DNA from: Sulfurimonas sp.
GTDB taxonomy: Bacteria; Campylobacterota; Campylobacteria; Campylobacterales; Sulfurimonadaceae
Direction: 5' to 3'
Length of the DNA stretch: 7,679 nucleotides
NCBI GenBank assembly: GCA_003978475.1
Contig: QNZR01000049.1
Span: forward strand, 1 to 7,679
Shown: positions 1 through 6,417 of the stretch, in pieces
Layout: every line of letters starts with the position of its first letter
Numbering within the stretch: the stretch's first letter is position 1
Notes under the pieces: model-generated
The model's database searches: none
What the model was told of the DNA's origin: nothing
What the model saw: only the letters and a program-made list of their open reading frames with translations
Translations under genes and position numbers: made by a program

Positions 1-1
1 C

Positions 2-249
2 TTCAACGATGCTGCGGACTCCTCCATTATCGCCGGTGCCATCATCGACTGGCAGTATCATGAACAGAGTTACTCTTTCAAGTACGAGACCCGGCTTTTT
101 GACGTTTTGAGTCTAAAGGCCGATTATGCCTATATCAACCCCTCCAAAACCGACCCGACAGCCTATGCCCTCATGGGGTATAACGCAAAGATCCTGGAAA
201 TCCCATCGCCCATCAGCGCATAGGGCTTAACCTCTCCTACCACTTTTAA
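2..249 (+). CDS. C-terminal end of an outer-membrane beta-barrel protein, 5'-truncated by the window and apparently frameshifted
   Basis: The frame starting at base 2 reads through alternating polar/hydrophobic, aromatic-rich segments (for example YSFKYETRLF, LSLKADYAYI) typical of beta-barrel strands, and then stops at TAG 221-223 after an uncharacteristic tail (EIPSPISA). The frame starting at base 184 instead continues as GNPIAHQRIGLNLSYHF and ends at TAA 247-249. That ending has hydrophobic or aromatic residues at -1 (F), -3 (Y), -5, -7 and -9, which is the classic C-terminal beta-signal read by the BAM machinery. One missing G in CTGGAAAT (194-201) would join the two frames as AKILGNP. 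I therefore read this as one barrel gene with a 1-base loss, either a real mutation or a sequence error. The exact family (porin, transport channel, DUF1302-like) cannot be told from ~80 residues. It lies 14 bp upstream of the MMPL exporter gene on the same strand, suggesting an operon. Confidence 0.68.
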
Positions 250-263
250 AAAGCGAGCACAAC

Positions 264-2552
264 ATGAACAGATTTGTAGACTTCATCATAAAGTTTCGAT
301 GGTTTTTCGCCATCAGCATCCCCCTTATTACGATTTTGATGGCCTCACAGCTTAAACATCTGGAGTTTGAAGGAAGCTACCGCATTTGGTTTGGTGAGAC
401 GTCGCCCATTTTAAAAGAGTATGATGACTTTCGTGCCGTTTTTGGCAATGATGATGCGGTTTTGGTCATGTTTAAAGATGACGACGGTATTTTTAACCCT
501 AAAGCGCTGCATGTGATTGAGCGTATGACGCAAAAACTGTGGGAGACCAAATATATTGCACGGGTGGACTCACTGACCAACTATCAGTATATACATGCCG
601 ACCCTGACTTTCCCGATGATGTTATTGTTGAGGATTTCATTGAAGATGTTGATGCGTTGAGTGCGGAAGACCTCAAGGAAAAAGCCCGTATTATTCAAGG
701 GGAAGAGATGGTGATTGGGCATCTTTTAAGTGCCGATGCTACAACCACCATGATCGTGGCTCGAATGACTCCCAAGGCCGGGGATGACCCTGAAGTCTCT
801 AAAAAACTTGAAGCTGCCGTTCAGGCAATTGTGGCGGAAGAAGCGCAAAGTGGCTATCGTTTTTATCTGGGAGGCGGTCCGATTCTCAATATGTCGTTTA
901 TTTCGTTGGGTGAGCATGATGCCGCGACCTTTACGCCACTGGTACTGCTAATTTCTATGGTGTTGTTGTGGATTATTTTCAAGCGTCCTTCAGCGGTACT
1001 TTTAAGTATTTCAGTCGTGGTATTTACCTTTTTAATTGTGCTCTCGGTGCAAGTGCTGCTGGGCTATAAAATGAATAATTTTACGGCAAATATGCCGGTC
1101 TTTGTCGTTGCCATCGGTATTGCCGATGCCATGCATATTTTTTGGATCTACATGATTGGACGTAAAAAGGGGATGGATAACATTCAGGCCATTCACTACA
1201 GTCTGCACAAAAACTTTTTGCCGGTGCTTCTAACATCGTTAACCACGGCAGTCGGGTTTGCCTCGTTGGGAATTTCAGCGGTTATTCCCATTAAAACACT
1301 GGGGATAGCAACAGCCAATGCCGCATTGCTTGCTTTTGTATTAACGATTTTGTTTGTTCCGGCAGTGTTGGCCATTTTAAATTTGAATATTGCCCCGACC
1401 CCCAAAGAGCAGGGCAAAGAGCAGCATCATCTTGCCCGACGCTATAGCCGTTTTATCATCAAATATGATCGTCGCATTATTCTGTTGAGTTCTCTCTTCT
1501 TTCTTGGTATTGGAGCGGGAATTTTTCATGTCAAGGTAGACTCTAATACCGTACGCTATTTTGATGCGCATGTTCCGTTTCGAGAGACGGTCGATTTTGT
1601 TCAAAAAAACCTCACGGGACCTATGAGTTATGAGATTATTGTCGATTCACAGGCTAAAGACGGTATTAAAGAGCCGGAGTTTATGAGGACGGTAGAGCGT
1701 TTTTATGATGCGTTTGATGCGGCATATCCGGCAATGCGGCATATCTCTTCACTCACGGATGTGGTGGAGAAGTTTAATGAGGTCATGAACGGCTCCAAAA
1801 GTATTCCTGAGAATAAAAACCTGATCGCTCAGTATCTGCTGCTGTATTCGCTCTCATTACCTCAGGGTATGGAGATTAATGATAAAATGGATGTCAATGA
1901 GCGGCTCTTTCGCATTTCAGCTGCTATGGATGTAGTGGATACTTCTTTAGATCTGGAGATGATCTCATGGATTGAGTCATGGTGGGCGGCTACGCCGTAT
2001 GCAGCGAAGGTCAACGGGCAGACCGTTATGTTTGCTCATATGCAAAACGATGTGACGGCAACGTTAATAAACTCCATTGTTTTGGCGATTTCGGCGGTCT
2101 CGATTATGATGCTGTTCATTTTTAGAAATATTCGGATGATTCCGCTTTTTATTATTCCCAATATCTTGCCCATTGTGTTGGTTGTGGGGGTTATGGGGTG
2201 GCTGGGGCTTACCATTGACATTGGTGTGGCGATTTCGGGAGCTATTATTATCGGGGTGGCAGTGGATGATACGATTCATTTTCTGGTCAAGTACCGAGAA
2301 GCCCGCCGCCGTGGCGACGATTTTGAAACATCACTGACTTATGTCATGCAGTACGCCGGCAGTGCCATTATTTTTACTACGTTGGTGCTAAGCAGTGCGT
2401 TTATGATTTTTATTTTCAGTGACTTTTTGCCCAATGTCAACTTTGGTTTTGTGACAGCAATTGCCCTAATGATTGCCGTACTCGTAGATTTACTGATGTT
2501 GCCGGCAATTTTGAGCCGATACGATCGTTCCAAAAAAAGTCTGCTGGTTTAG
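264..2552 (+). CDS. RND superfamily (MMPL-type) inner-membrane exporter, 762 aa
   Basis: This is a proton-driven export permease of the RND/MMPL class, expected to move lipids or other hydrophobic compounds out of the inner membrane. It has the full twofold repeat: TM1 about residues 10-30, a periplasmic domain about 31-220, TM2-TM6 about 222-372, then TM7 about 404-422, a second periplasmic domain about 425-600, and TM8-TM12 about 601-750. The fourth helix of each half carries the family's proton-relay region: GIADAMH at 285-291 (D288) and GVAVDDTIHF at 664-673 (D668, D669). At ~760 residues it is shorter than HAE-type RND pumps (~1,000+) and matches MMPL/sterol-sensing-domain-like members. 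The ATG at 264 starts just before a basic-aromatic stretch leading into TM1; the ribosome-binding site is weak (AGCGAG). It follows the barrel gene by 14 bp. A LolA-like protein is encoded nearby on the other strand, which supports envelope lipid traffic as its role. The substrate is not visible from sequence. Confidence 0.9.
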   Translation: MNRFVDFIIKFRWFFAISIPLITILMASQLKHLEFEGSYRIWFGETSPILKEYDDFRAVFGNDDAVLVMFKDDDGIFNPKALHVIERMTQKLWETKYIARVDSLTNYQYIHADPDFPDDVIVEDFIEDVDALSAEDLKEKARIIQGEEMVIGHLLSADATTTMIVARMTPKAGDDPEVSKKLEAAVQAIVAEEAQSGYRFYLGGGPILNMSFISLGEHDAATFTPLVLLISMVLLWIIFKRPSAVLLSISVVVFTFLIVLSVQVLLGYKMNNFTANMPVFVVAIGIADAMHIFWIYMIGRKKGMDNIQAIHYSLHKNFLPVLLTSLTTAVGFASLGISAVIPIKTLGIATANAALLAFVLTILFVPAVLAILNLNIAPTPKEQGKEQHHLARRYSRFIIKYDRRIILLSSLFFLGIGAGIFHVKVDSNTVRYFDAHVPFRETVDFVQKNLTGPMSYEIIVDSQAKDGIKEPEFMRTVERFYDAFDAAYPAMRHISSLTDVVEKFNEVMNGSKSIPENKNLIAQYLLLYSLSLPQGMEINDKMDVNERLFRISAAMDVVDTSLDLEMISWIESWWAATPYAAKVNGQTVMFAHMQNDVTATLINSIVLAISAVSIMMLFIFRNIRMIPLFIIPNILPIVLVVGVMGWLGLTIDIGVAISGAIIIGVAVDDTIHFLVKYREARRRGDDFETSLTYVMQYAGSAIIFTTLVLSSAFMIFIFSDFLPNVNFGFVTAIALMIAVLVDLLMLPAILSRYDRSKKSLLV

Positions 2553-2580
2553 TTTCTTTAACAGAAGCTAAAAGCAGCAG
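2541..2580 (+). terminator. Hairpin across the stop codon of the MMPL gene, possible terminator
   Basis: The arm 2541-2556 (CTGCTGGTTTAGTTTC) pairs with 2564-2580 (GAAGCTAAAAGCAGCAG), with one G-U pair and a small bulge or mismatch, closing a 7-base loop. The 6-bp GC-richer base CTGCTG/CAGCAG is perfect. The left arm contains the last codons and the TAG stop (2550-2552). Only a loose T-rich tract follows (TATATTTT at 2583-2590), so it is not a textbook intrinsic terminator. It may instead protect the 3' end of the mRNA. Confidence 0.45.
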
Positions 2581-2618
2581 CGTATATTTTACATGTATTC
2601 TCTTTTTTACGCATATTT

Positions 2619-2627
2619 TGCGATAAT
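2619..2627 (+). promoter_or_regulatory. Extended -10 promoter of the 147-aa gene
   Basis: TGCGATAAT fits the extended -10 form TGn-TATAAT with a 5/6 hexamer (GATAAT at 2622-2627). No convincing -35 box lies 16-18 bases upstream, where the DNA is T-rich. Transcription would begin near 2634, which leaves a ~20-base leader containing the AAGGAAG ribosome-binding site and favours translation starting at 2654. Confidence 0.5.
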
Positions 2628-2653
2628 ACGGTTATATTATGAAAAGGAAGCCA

Positions 2654-3097
2654 ATGAACGGTTTTTTTCAACCTCTACAGGCAAGCATGGTTGCTTATCA
2701 GAAAAAACTCTCTCAAAACAATGCGGTGTGTGATAAAACCAACCAGATGTTTTTAGAGCTTAATCTCAATATTTTAGCCTATTTGAGTAGTGCGGATGCC
2801 GCGAAACTTGACATCATGGGAGAATATAACATTATGACAATGGGCAAAGAGTTTGCGGCGGTTCTGGCATCGGGGAAAACCGGTGAGAAGGCGCAGGCGG
2901 TGCTGTTAATGTTCTTTTTGCGACTGGCTGAAGAGATGAGTATTAAGTACGGCACCATTGAGAATGCGTCACTTAAGAAACTGCATACCGTTATGACGGC
3001 AAAAGGGTATAAATACCCGGACTACATTAGAGCCCAGCGCAACTTTGCTTTGGAGCGTCTGTCAGTACTGATTCGACGCAACGAAGAGCTGAAATAG
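2654..3097 (+). CDS. Small soluble helical protein of unknown function, 147 aa
   Basis: I do not recognise a family. The product is predicted cytoplasmic: it has no signal peptide and no convincing membrane segment. It looks almost entirely alpha-helical, with a central stretch LNLNILAYLSSADAAKLDIM, a hydrophobic helix AQAVLLMFFLRLAEEMSIKYG, and a basic C-terminus ending ERLSVLIRRNEELK. There is one Cys. An in-frame ATG exists 15 bases upstream (2639), but I chose 2654 because AAGGAAG (2644-2650) sits 3 bases before it at a usable distance from its GGA core, and the likely promoter at 2619-2627 would leave the upstream ATG with almost no leader. It has its own promoter and is separated from the MMPL gene by a hairpin, so it need not be part of that operon. 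The stop is 3 bp from the stop of the convergent LolA-like gene. Confidence 0.75.
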   Translation: MNGFFQPLQASMVAYQKKLSQNNAVCDKTNQMFLELNLNILAYLSSADAAKLDIMGEYNIMTMGKEFAAVLASGKTGEKAQAVLLMFFLRLAEEMSIKYGTIENASLKKLHTVMTAKGYKYPDYIRAQRNFALERLSVLIRRNEELK

Positions 3098-3100
3098 CGC

Positions 3101-3787
3101 TTAATGCCTAATTTTAGGTGCGGCTAAAAAGTGCATCTTTTGCAGATGCATCACTGCCGTATTGACACTTCCGGCATACTTGACCTCTTTGTAAGGTACC
3201 ATAACACCCTTGATAGCCCGGTAATCGTCATAGAGTGTCACAAACTCCATGGGTTGCCCGCCCATACTTAGCTTACCGACTACTTTTTCAATGAGATAGG
3301 TCTCTTTGGAGACAAAATATTGTGCACGTAACGATCCTTCCTTTAGCGTTAAAATGTAATCTTTGGCATCTTCGGAAGCACTGATATTGCGTAGTTTATT
3401 CTGGAGTACCAGTGGATGGTAGAGCCGCATTAACTGGAGTTTCATGGCATCGAGCATGGGACCCTTTGCCCGGATGGTCTGTTGATCGAATGTCTTGGAA
3501 CCGTACTGGTTGTGCAGCATGCGTACCTCGGTTTTGTTGGGGTAGACGAGTTTGGTGGAGAGCGAGTTTGGTATCATGACCATACGTTCGTCAGTGCCGT
3601 TGGTATCGGTGGTTTTCGTCTCAATGTTCCAAAACTGCTCATAGGCGTTGAGTTTTTGAATGTTGTGCTCTCCTCCATAGGCAATAATCATTCTGTCTAT
3701 AATGACTTTGGCGTTAGGTGGCGTGTTAGCATAAAGTCCTGTGGCAATGAGGGTGAAGGTAAGAAGAAGTGCAGGGAGTAGTGTCAT
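3101..3787 (-). CDS. Secreted LolA-like / outer-membrane lipoprotein-sorting-like periplasmic protein, 228 aa
   Basis: The N-terminus TLLPALLLTFTLIATGLYA is a Sec-type hydrophobic stretch with an LYA cleavage site near residue 20, although the n-region has no Lys or Arg. The mature part begins NTPPNAKVIIDRMIIAYGGEHNIQKLNAYEQ, the helix-then-strand opening common to LolA-like folds. Amphipathic strands follow (ERMVMIP, LSTKLVYP, KTEVRMLH, DYILTLKE, RAQYFVSKETYLIEKV, MEFVTLYDDYRAIKGVMVPYK), a pattern of an open half-barrel that cradles acyl chains. There is no lipobox Cys, so it should be a free periplasmic protein. Members of this group are often found beside MMPL/RND exporters, as here (one gene away, opposite strand), so a shuttle or chaperone role between the exporter and the outer membrane is a reasonable inference. 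The start is fixed by an in-frame stop 30 bases upstream with no other start between. The ribosome-binding site AAGGA lies ~10 bases upstream. Fold assignment is by pattern, not by alignment. Confidence 0.72.
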   Translation of the reverse strand: MTLLPALLLTFTLIATGLYANTPPNAKVIIDRMIIAYGGEHNIQKLNAYEQFWNIETKTTDTNGTDERMVMIPNSLSTKLVYPNKTEVRMLHNQYGSKTFDQQTIRAKGPMLDAMKLQLMRLYHPLVLQNKLRNISASEDAKDYILTLKEGSLRAQYFVSKETYLIEKVVGKLSMGGQPMEFVTLYDDYRAIKGVMVPYKEVKYAGSVNTAVMHLQKMHFLAAPKIRH

Positions 3788-3790
3788 TGT

Positions 3791-3829
3791 ATCAAGATCC
3801 TTGATAGATGGTTTTTAGTATGAAACCAT
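3791..3829 (-). promoter_or_regulatory. Control region of the LolA-like gene: two inverted repeats around a -10-like element and the ribosome-binding site
   Basis: Read on the minus strand, a candidate -10 (CATACT, 3822-3817) sits in the 8-base spacer of an inverted repeat with perfect 7-bp arms ATGGTTT/AAACCAT (3808-3814 and 3823-3829). Transcription from it would start near 3810. Immediately downstream is a second inverted repeat, ATCAAG-GAT-CTTGAT (3805-3791), that contains the AAGGA ribosome-binding site. The layout suits an operator over a promoter plus a leader hairpin that hides the ribosome-binding site. No good -35 is visible. Both repeats are short and could be chance. Confidence 0.3.
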
Positions 3830-3941
3830 AACGTATCTGTAACATTACGAAACATAATTTTATGAACTAGTTTGGATACTTCAGCATCAAAGAGCGGGTG
3901 GGGCGGGGAAAACAACGCATAATAAATAGCCGTTAGGGCAT

Positions 3942-5933
3942 TTATGTTTTTTCGGATATCTTTGAGATAGAACGTTCCTCATGTTTTTGTGCTTCGATGT
4001 GTTCAAGTTTCTCTTCAATGGTGAGCAGGGCATCGACTTTTTGTTCATAGAGTACTTCGCTGTCACTAAGCTCCCGAGCAAGCGTGCTAATACCTTTTTC
4101 TTCGTAGCATGAGGGGTCTGCCAGACAGTTATTGAGTTGTTGTATCTGTATTTCGAGTTGTTCAATTTCATTGGGCAGCTGCTCCAGAGCTTTTTTCTCA
4201 TTGAACGAGAGCTTTAAGGGTTTGGCTTTGTGTCTGTTTTTCGAAAGCTTGAGTGCTTCAGCTGTTTTGGTAGGATGTTTTATGGCGGCAACCTCACGCA
4301 GCTCTTTTTCAATGTCAAGATATTCGCTGTAGGGCAGGTAAGACTCTTCGACCGTACCGTTTCCCTGAAAAATAAAGAGTTTTTTGGCAATTTTGTCGAC
4401 AAAGTAACGGTCATGACTGACAATAATTACCGCTCCGGGAAAATGTTGCAGCTGCTCTTCTAAAATGTTAATCGTCGGAATATCCAGATCATTGGTCGGT
4501 TCATCTAAAATGAGACAGTCCACTTTTTTGGTAAAGAGTAGCGCCAGTGCCACACGGTTTTTTTCACCACCGCTTAAAATACCGATTTTTTTGTCTAAAA
4601 ATTCCCGTGGAAAGAGAAAGTTTTTCAAATAGCCATATACATGTAAATTTTTTCCCTGCACTTCAACACGGTCTCCGCCCATAGGACAAAAGGTCTCAAT
4701 AAGATTTTTGGAATCGTCGAGCATTTCACGGTGTTGGTCAAAATAGCCAATGCTGAAATCACCCTGTTTTATGATACCTTCTGTGGGTTTGAGCCGTTGA
4801 AGAAGTGCTTTTAACAGCGTAGATTTCCCGCTGCCGTTGGGGCCGACAATGGCAATAACATCACGTTGCAGTATGCGGGTGGAGAAGTTGGAAATGAGTC
4901 TTTTCTCTCCTAGAGTAATGCCGAGATTTTCAATTTCAAAAAGCATTTTTTGCTTATTGATGCTTTTGTCACGGTTAAAATGTTTGGCTTCACGCTGCAG
5001 TTCCAGTTGTATTTTATGGATGCGGGCAGGGTTGGTTTTTGCTTCTTCTCGCAGTGCCAATACCCGTTTTTTTCGCCCTTCGTTTCGTTTAAGACGGGCG
5101 CGGACACTTTTGCCGAGCCACTCATTTTCGGCTTTGAGCAGGCGCAAGAGATTGTCATGCTGTTTTTGCATGGTGCGCAGCAGTTCAGATTTTTGGGTCA
5201 GGTAGTTGGAGTACCCCCCGTTAAATTCACGCAATGCCGCCTCTTCAATTTCAATGGTTTTTGTGGCAATTTGGTCAATAAAATAGCGGTCATGCGAAAT
5301 AAAGACCAGTGTAAACTTCTCTTTGAGAATCAGCTCTTCGAGAAACTCTACCATGTAAACGTCAAGGTGGTTGGTGGGTTCGTCAAGCAGGAGTATGTCG
5401 GGTTTTTGCAGCAGTAGCGCTGCTAATGCCACACGCCGCTGTTCGCCGCCGCTTAACATATGAACCAAGCGTGTTTCATACATTTTTAGTTGAAAAAATT
5501 CCAAAACCCGTTCAATTTTTTCATCGAGATTCCAGGCATTGTGATGGTCAAGAAAGTTGGAGAGTGTCGCATGCTCCTGAAGCAGCGCTTTATTGTCAAA
5601 ATCATGTACCAGTGACTCACTGAGCCGATCAAAACGGATTTTAGCCGCTTTAAGTTCTCCAAGCCCCGCTTCAACCGCTTCACGGACACTATGATCTTCT
5701 TCAAATCTGGGAACCTGATCGAGCATTTTAATGTGAAGGTTCTGTCTGCAAATGCGTTCGCCGCCATCAGGCTCGAGTGAACCGTCAATAATTTTCATAA
5801 TGGTAGATTTACCACTGCCGTTTTTACCGACAATAACAATACGCTCACCTGCATCAACATGAAAATTGATCTCATGTAAAATGGTTTGTGCTTCATAATG
5901 TTTGGAGATATTGAGCAGATCAACGAGTGCCAT
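3942..5933 (-). CDS. uup: Uup-type ABC-F ATPase, 663 aa
   Basis: This is a cytoplasmic ABC-F protein with two ABC domains and no membrane segment. ABC-F proteins act at the ribosome E site; E. coli Uup is also tied to DNA branch-intermediate handling and suppression of transposon precise excision. Domain 1: Walker A GKNGSGKST (36-44), signature LSGGEQ (160-165), Walker B LLLDEP (181-186, catalytic E185), H-loop H214. The linker of about 245-325 contains KSVRARLKRNEGRKKR, the basic RNEGR segment typical of Uup. Domain 2: Walker A GPNGSGKST (364-372), signature LSGGEK (453-458), Walker B LILDEP (474-479, E478), H507. A C-terminal helical hairpin of about 575-650 (LSFNEKKALEQLPNEIEQLE...) matches the DNA-binding coiled coil that separates Uup from EttA and other ABC-Fs. 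The length is close to E. coli Uup (635). The ATG at 5933 has AAAAGG five bases upstream. It is the second gene of an operon, 23 bases after the 100-aa membrane protein. All catalytic motifs are intact. Confidence 0.92.
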   Translation of the reverse strand: MALVDLLNISKHYEAQTILHEINFHVDAGERIVIVGKNGSGKSTIMKIIDGSLEPDGGERICRQNLHIKMLDQVPRFEEDHSVREAVEAGLGELKAAKIRFDRLSESLVHDFDNKALLQEHATLSNFLDHHNAWNLDEKIERVLEFFQLKMYETRLVHMLSGGEQRRVALAALLLQKPDILLLDEPTNHLDVYMVEFLEELILKEKFTLVFISHDRYFIDQIATKTIEIEEAALREFNGGYSNYLTQKSELLRTMQKQHDNLLRLLKAENEWLGKSVRARLKRNEGRKKRVLALREEAKTNPARIHKIQLELQREAKHFNRDKSINKQKMLFEIENLGITLGEKRLISNFSTRILQRDVIAIVGPNGSGKSTLLKALLQRLKPTEGIIKQGDFSIGYFDQHREMLDDSKNLIETFCPMGGDRVEVQGKNLHVYGYLKNFLFPREFLDKKIGILSGGEKNRVALALLFTKKVDCLILDEPTNDLDIPTINILEEQLQHFPGAVIIVSHDRYFVDKIAKKLFIFQGNGTVEESYLPYSEYLDIEKELREVAAIKHPTKTAEALKLSKNRHKAKPLKLSFNEKKALEQLPNEIEQLEIQIQQLNNCLADPSCYEEKGISTLARELSDSEVLYEQKVDALLTIEEKLEHIEAQKHEERSISKISEKT

Positions 5934-5956
5934 GGGAACCTTTTACATGTAATTTG

Positions 5957-6259
5957 TTACTCACAGACCGCCACCCGCTTCACATACCAGGTGGCAATGG
6001 CATGGTCGTTATAGTGATACTCCTGTTGCAGCTTGGGTATGGAAGCATGCAGGAGTTTGGAACGGATGATCCCAATGACCAGATAAAAGACCAAAAAAGA
6101 GGAAATACCATAGTAAAAATCGGAAAGATACCAGACAAGCAGGGCAAAAATTACGGCACCGAATTTTAGAAAAAGCATTAATACAAAGGCAAAAAAACGG
6201 CACTCTTTCCTCTCAAGTTCGGGTGTTGGGTCAATGTGGGGAATAAAGTCATGTTTCAT
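5957..6259 (-). CDS. Small two-helix membrane protein of unknown function, 100 aa
   Basis: I do not recognise a family. The N-terminus MKHDFIPHIDPTPELERKECR is polar and probably cytoplasmic. Two hydrophobic helices follow, about residues 22-43 (FFAFVLMLFLKFGAVIFALLVW) and 48-65 (YYGISSFLVFYLVIGIIR). A soluble tail (KLLHASIPKLQQEYHYNDHAIATWYVKRVAVCE) ends with a near-terminal Cys, giving an N-in/C-in hairpin topology. The frame is open further upstream to a TTG near 6328, but that has no ribosome-binding site. I chose the ATG at 6259 because an extended -10 promoter ends 7 bases before it. The gene ends 23 bases before uup on the same strand, so the two are very likely co-transcribed; a functional link to Uup is not implied by sequence. 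Confidence 0.72.
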   Translation of the reverse strand: MKHDFIPHIDPTPELERKECRFFAFVLMLFLKFGAVIFALLVWYLSDFYYGISSFLVFYLVIGIIRSKLLHASIPKLQQEYHYNDHAIATWYVKRVAVCE

Positions 6260-6266
6260 AAGAGTT

Positions 6267-6275
6267 ATTATAGCA
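6267..6275 (-). promoter_or_regulatory. Consensus extended -10 promoter of the 100-aa gene and uup
   Basis: On the minus strand the sequence reads TGC-TATAAT, a perfect -10 hexamer (6272-6267) with the TGn extension. No -35 match is seen at 16-18 bases. The last T of the hexamer is separated from the ATG (6259) by only 7 bases, so the transcript should begin at or one base before the start codon, leaving essentially no leader. Confidence 0.6.
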
Positions 6276-6308
6276 CCCGCTGGAAAATAAAGAGGTATTG
6301 TTGCAGAT

Positions 6309-6338
6309 CTGACGCTAAAAATAAACAAAAAATATACT
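6309..6338 (+). promoter_or_regulatory. Possible promoter for the 63-aa gene
   Basis: TATACT (6333-6338, 5/6 to the -10 consensus) is preceded at 18 bases by CTGACG (6309-6314, 4/6 to TTGACA). Transcription would start near 6345, giving a ~70-base leader. A second candidate -10, TATTAT, lies closer to the gene at 6391-6396 without a -35 at proper spacing. Which of the two is used cannot be decided by eye. Confidence 0.3.
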
Positions 6339-6405
6339 TAAATCGTCATAGTAGTTCGCTTTATTTACATCACTGAGTGTGGTAATGCTGTATTATGTTA
6401 CCAAA

Positions 6406-6412
6406 AAGGAGG
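6406..6412 (+). promoter_or_regulatory. Full-consensus ribosome-binding site of the 63-aa gene
   Basis: AAGGAGG lies 5 bases before the ATG at 6418, the strongest Shine-Dalgarno sequence in the window. It fixes the start at 6418 rather than the in-frame ATG at 6379 further upstream and suggests the small protein is made at high level. Confidence 0.8.
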
Positions 6413-6417
6413 ATAGT

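Noticed and set aside
190..200. Programmed -1 frameshift in the barrel gene
   Set aside because: There is no X-XXY-YYZ slippery heptamer in the required frame and no evident downstream stimulator; a simple base loss explains it better.
3107..3118. CCTAA-TT-TTAGG dyad near the convergent stops as a terminator
   Set aside because: It leaves only a 4-bp stem with a workable loop and has no U-tract on either strand; too weak to stop transcription.
3482..3781. Open frame of 99 codons on + opposite the LolA-like gene
   Set aside because: It lies fully antisense to a well-supported secreted protein, has no ribosome-binding site worth noting, and its translation has no domain-like pattern.
3887..4201. 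104-codon frame on - overlapping the uup 3' end in another frame
   Set aside because: It overlaps the Uup C-terminal coiled coil, whose sequence is convincing in the main frame, and has no independent start signal.
4837..5417. Overlapping open frames of 122 and 155 codons on + inside uup
   Set aside because: They are antisense shadows of an intact ABC-F gene with all motifs present; their Ser/Phe/Arg-rich composition reflects the complementary strand.
5943..5952. Perfect 10-bp palindrome TTACATGTAA in the gap before uup, with similar TTTTACATGTA near 2587
   Set aside because: It is short, AT-rich and internal to an operon; two loosely similar copies are not enough to call an operator.
6260..6328. 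Longer form of the 100-aa protein starting at a TTG near 6328
   Set aside because: It has no ribosome-binding site, and its extra residues would be coded by DNA that contains the consensus promoter for the shorter form.
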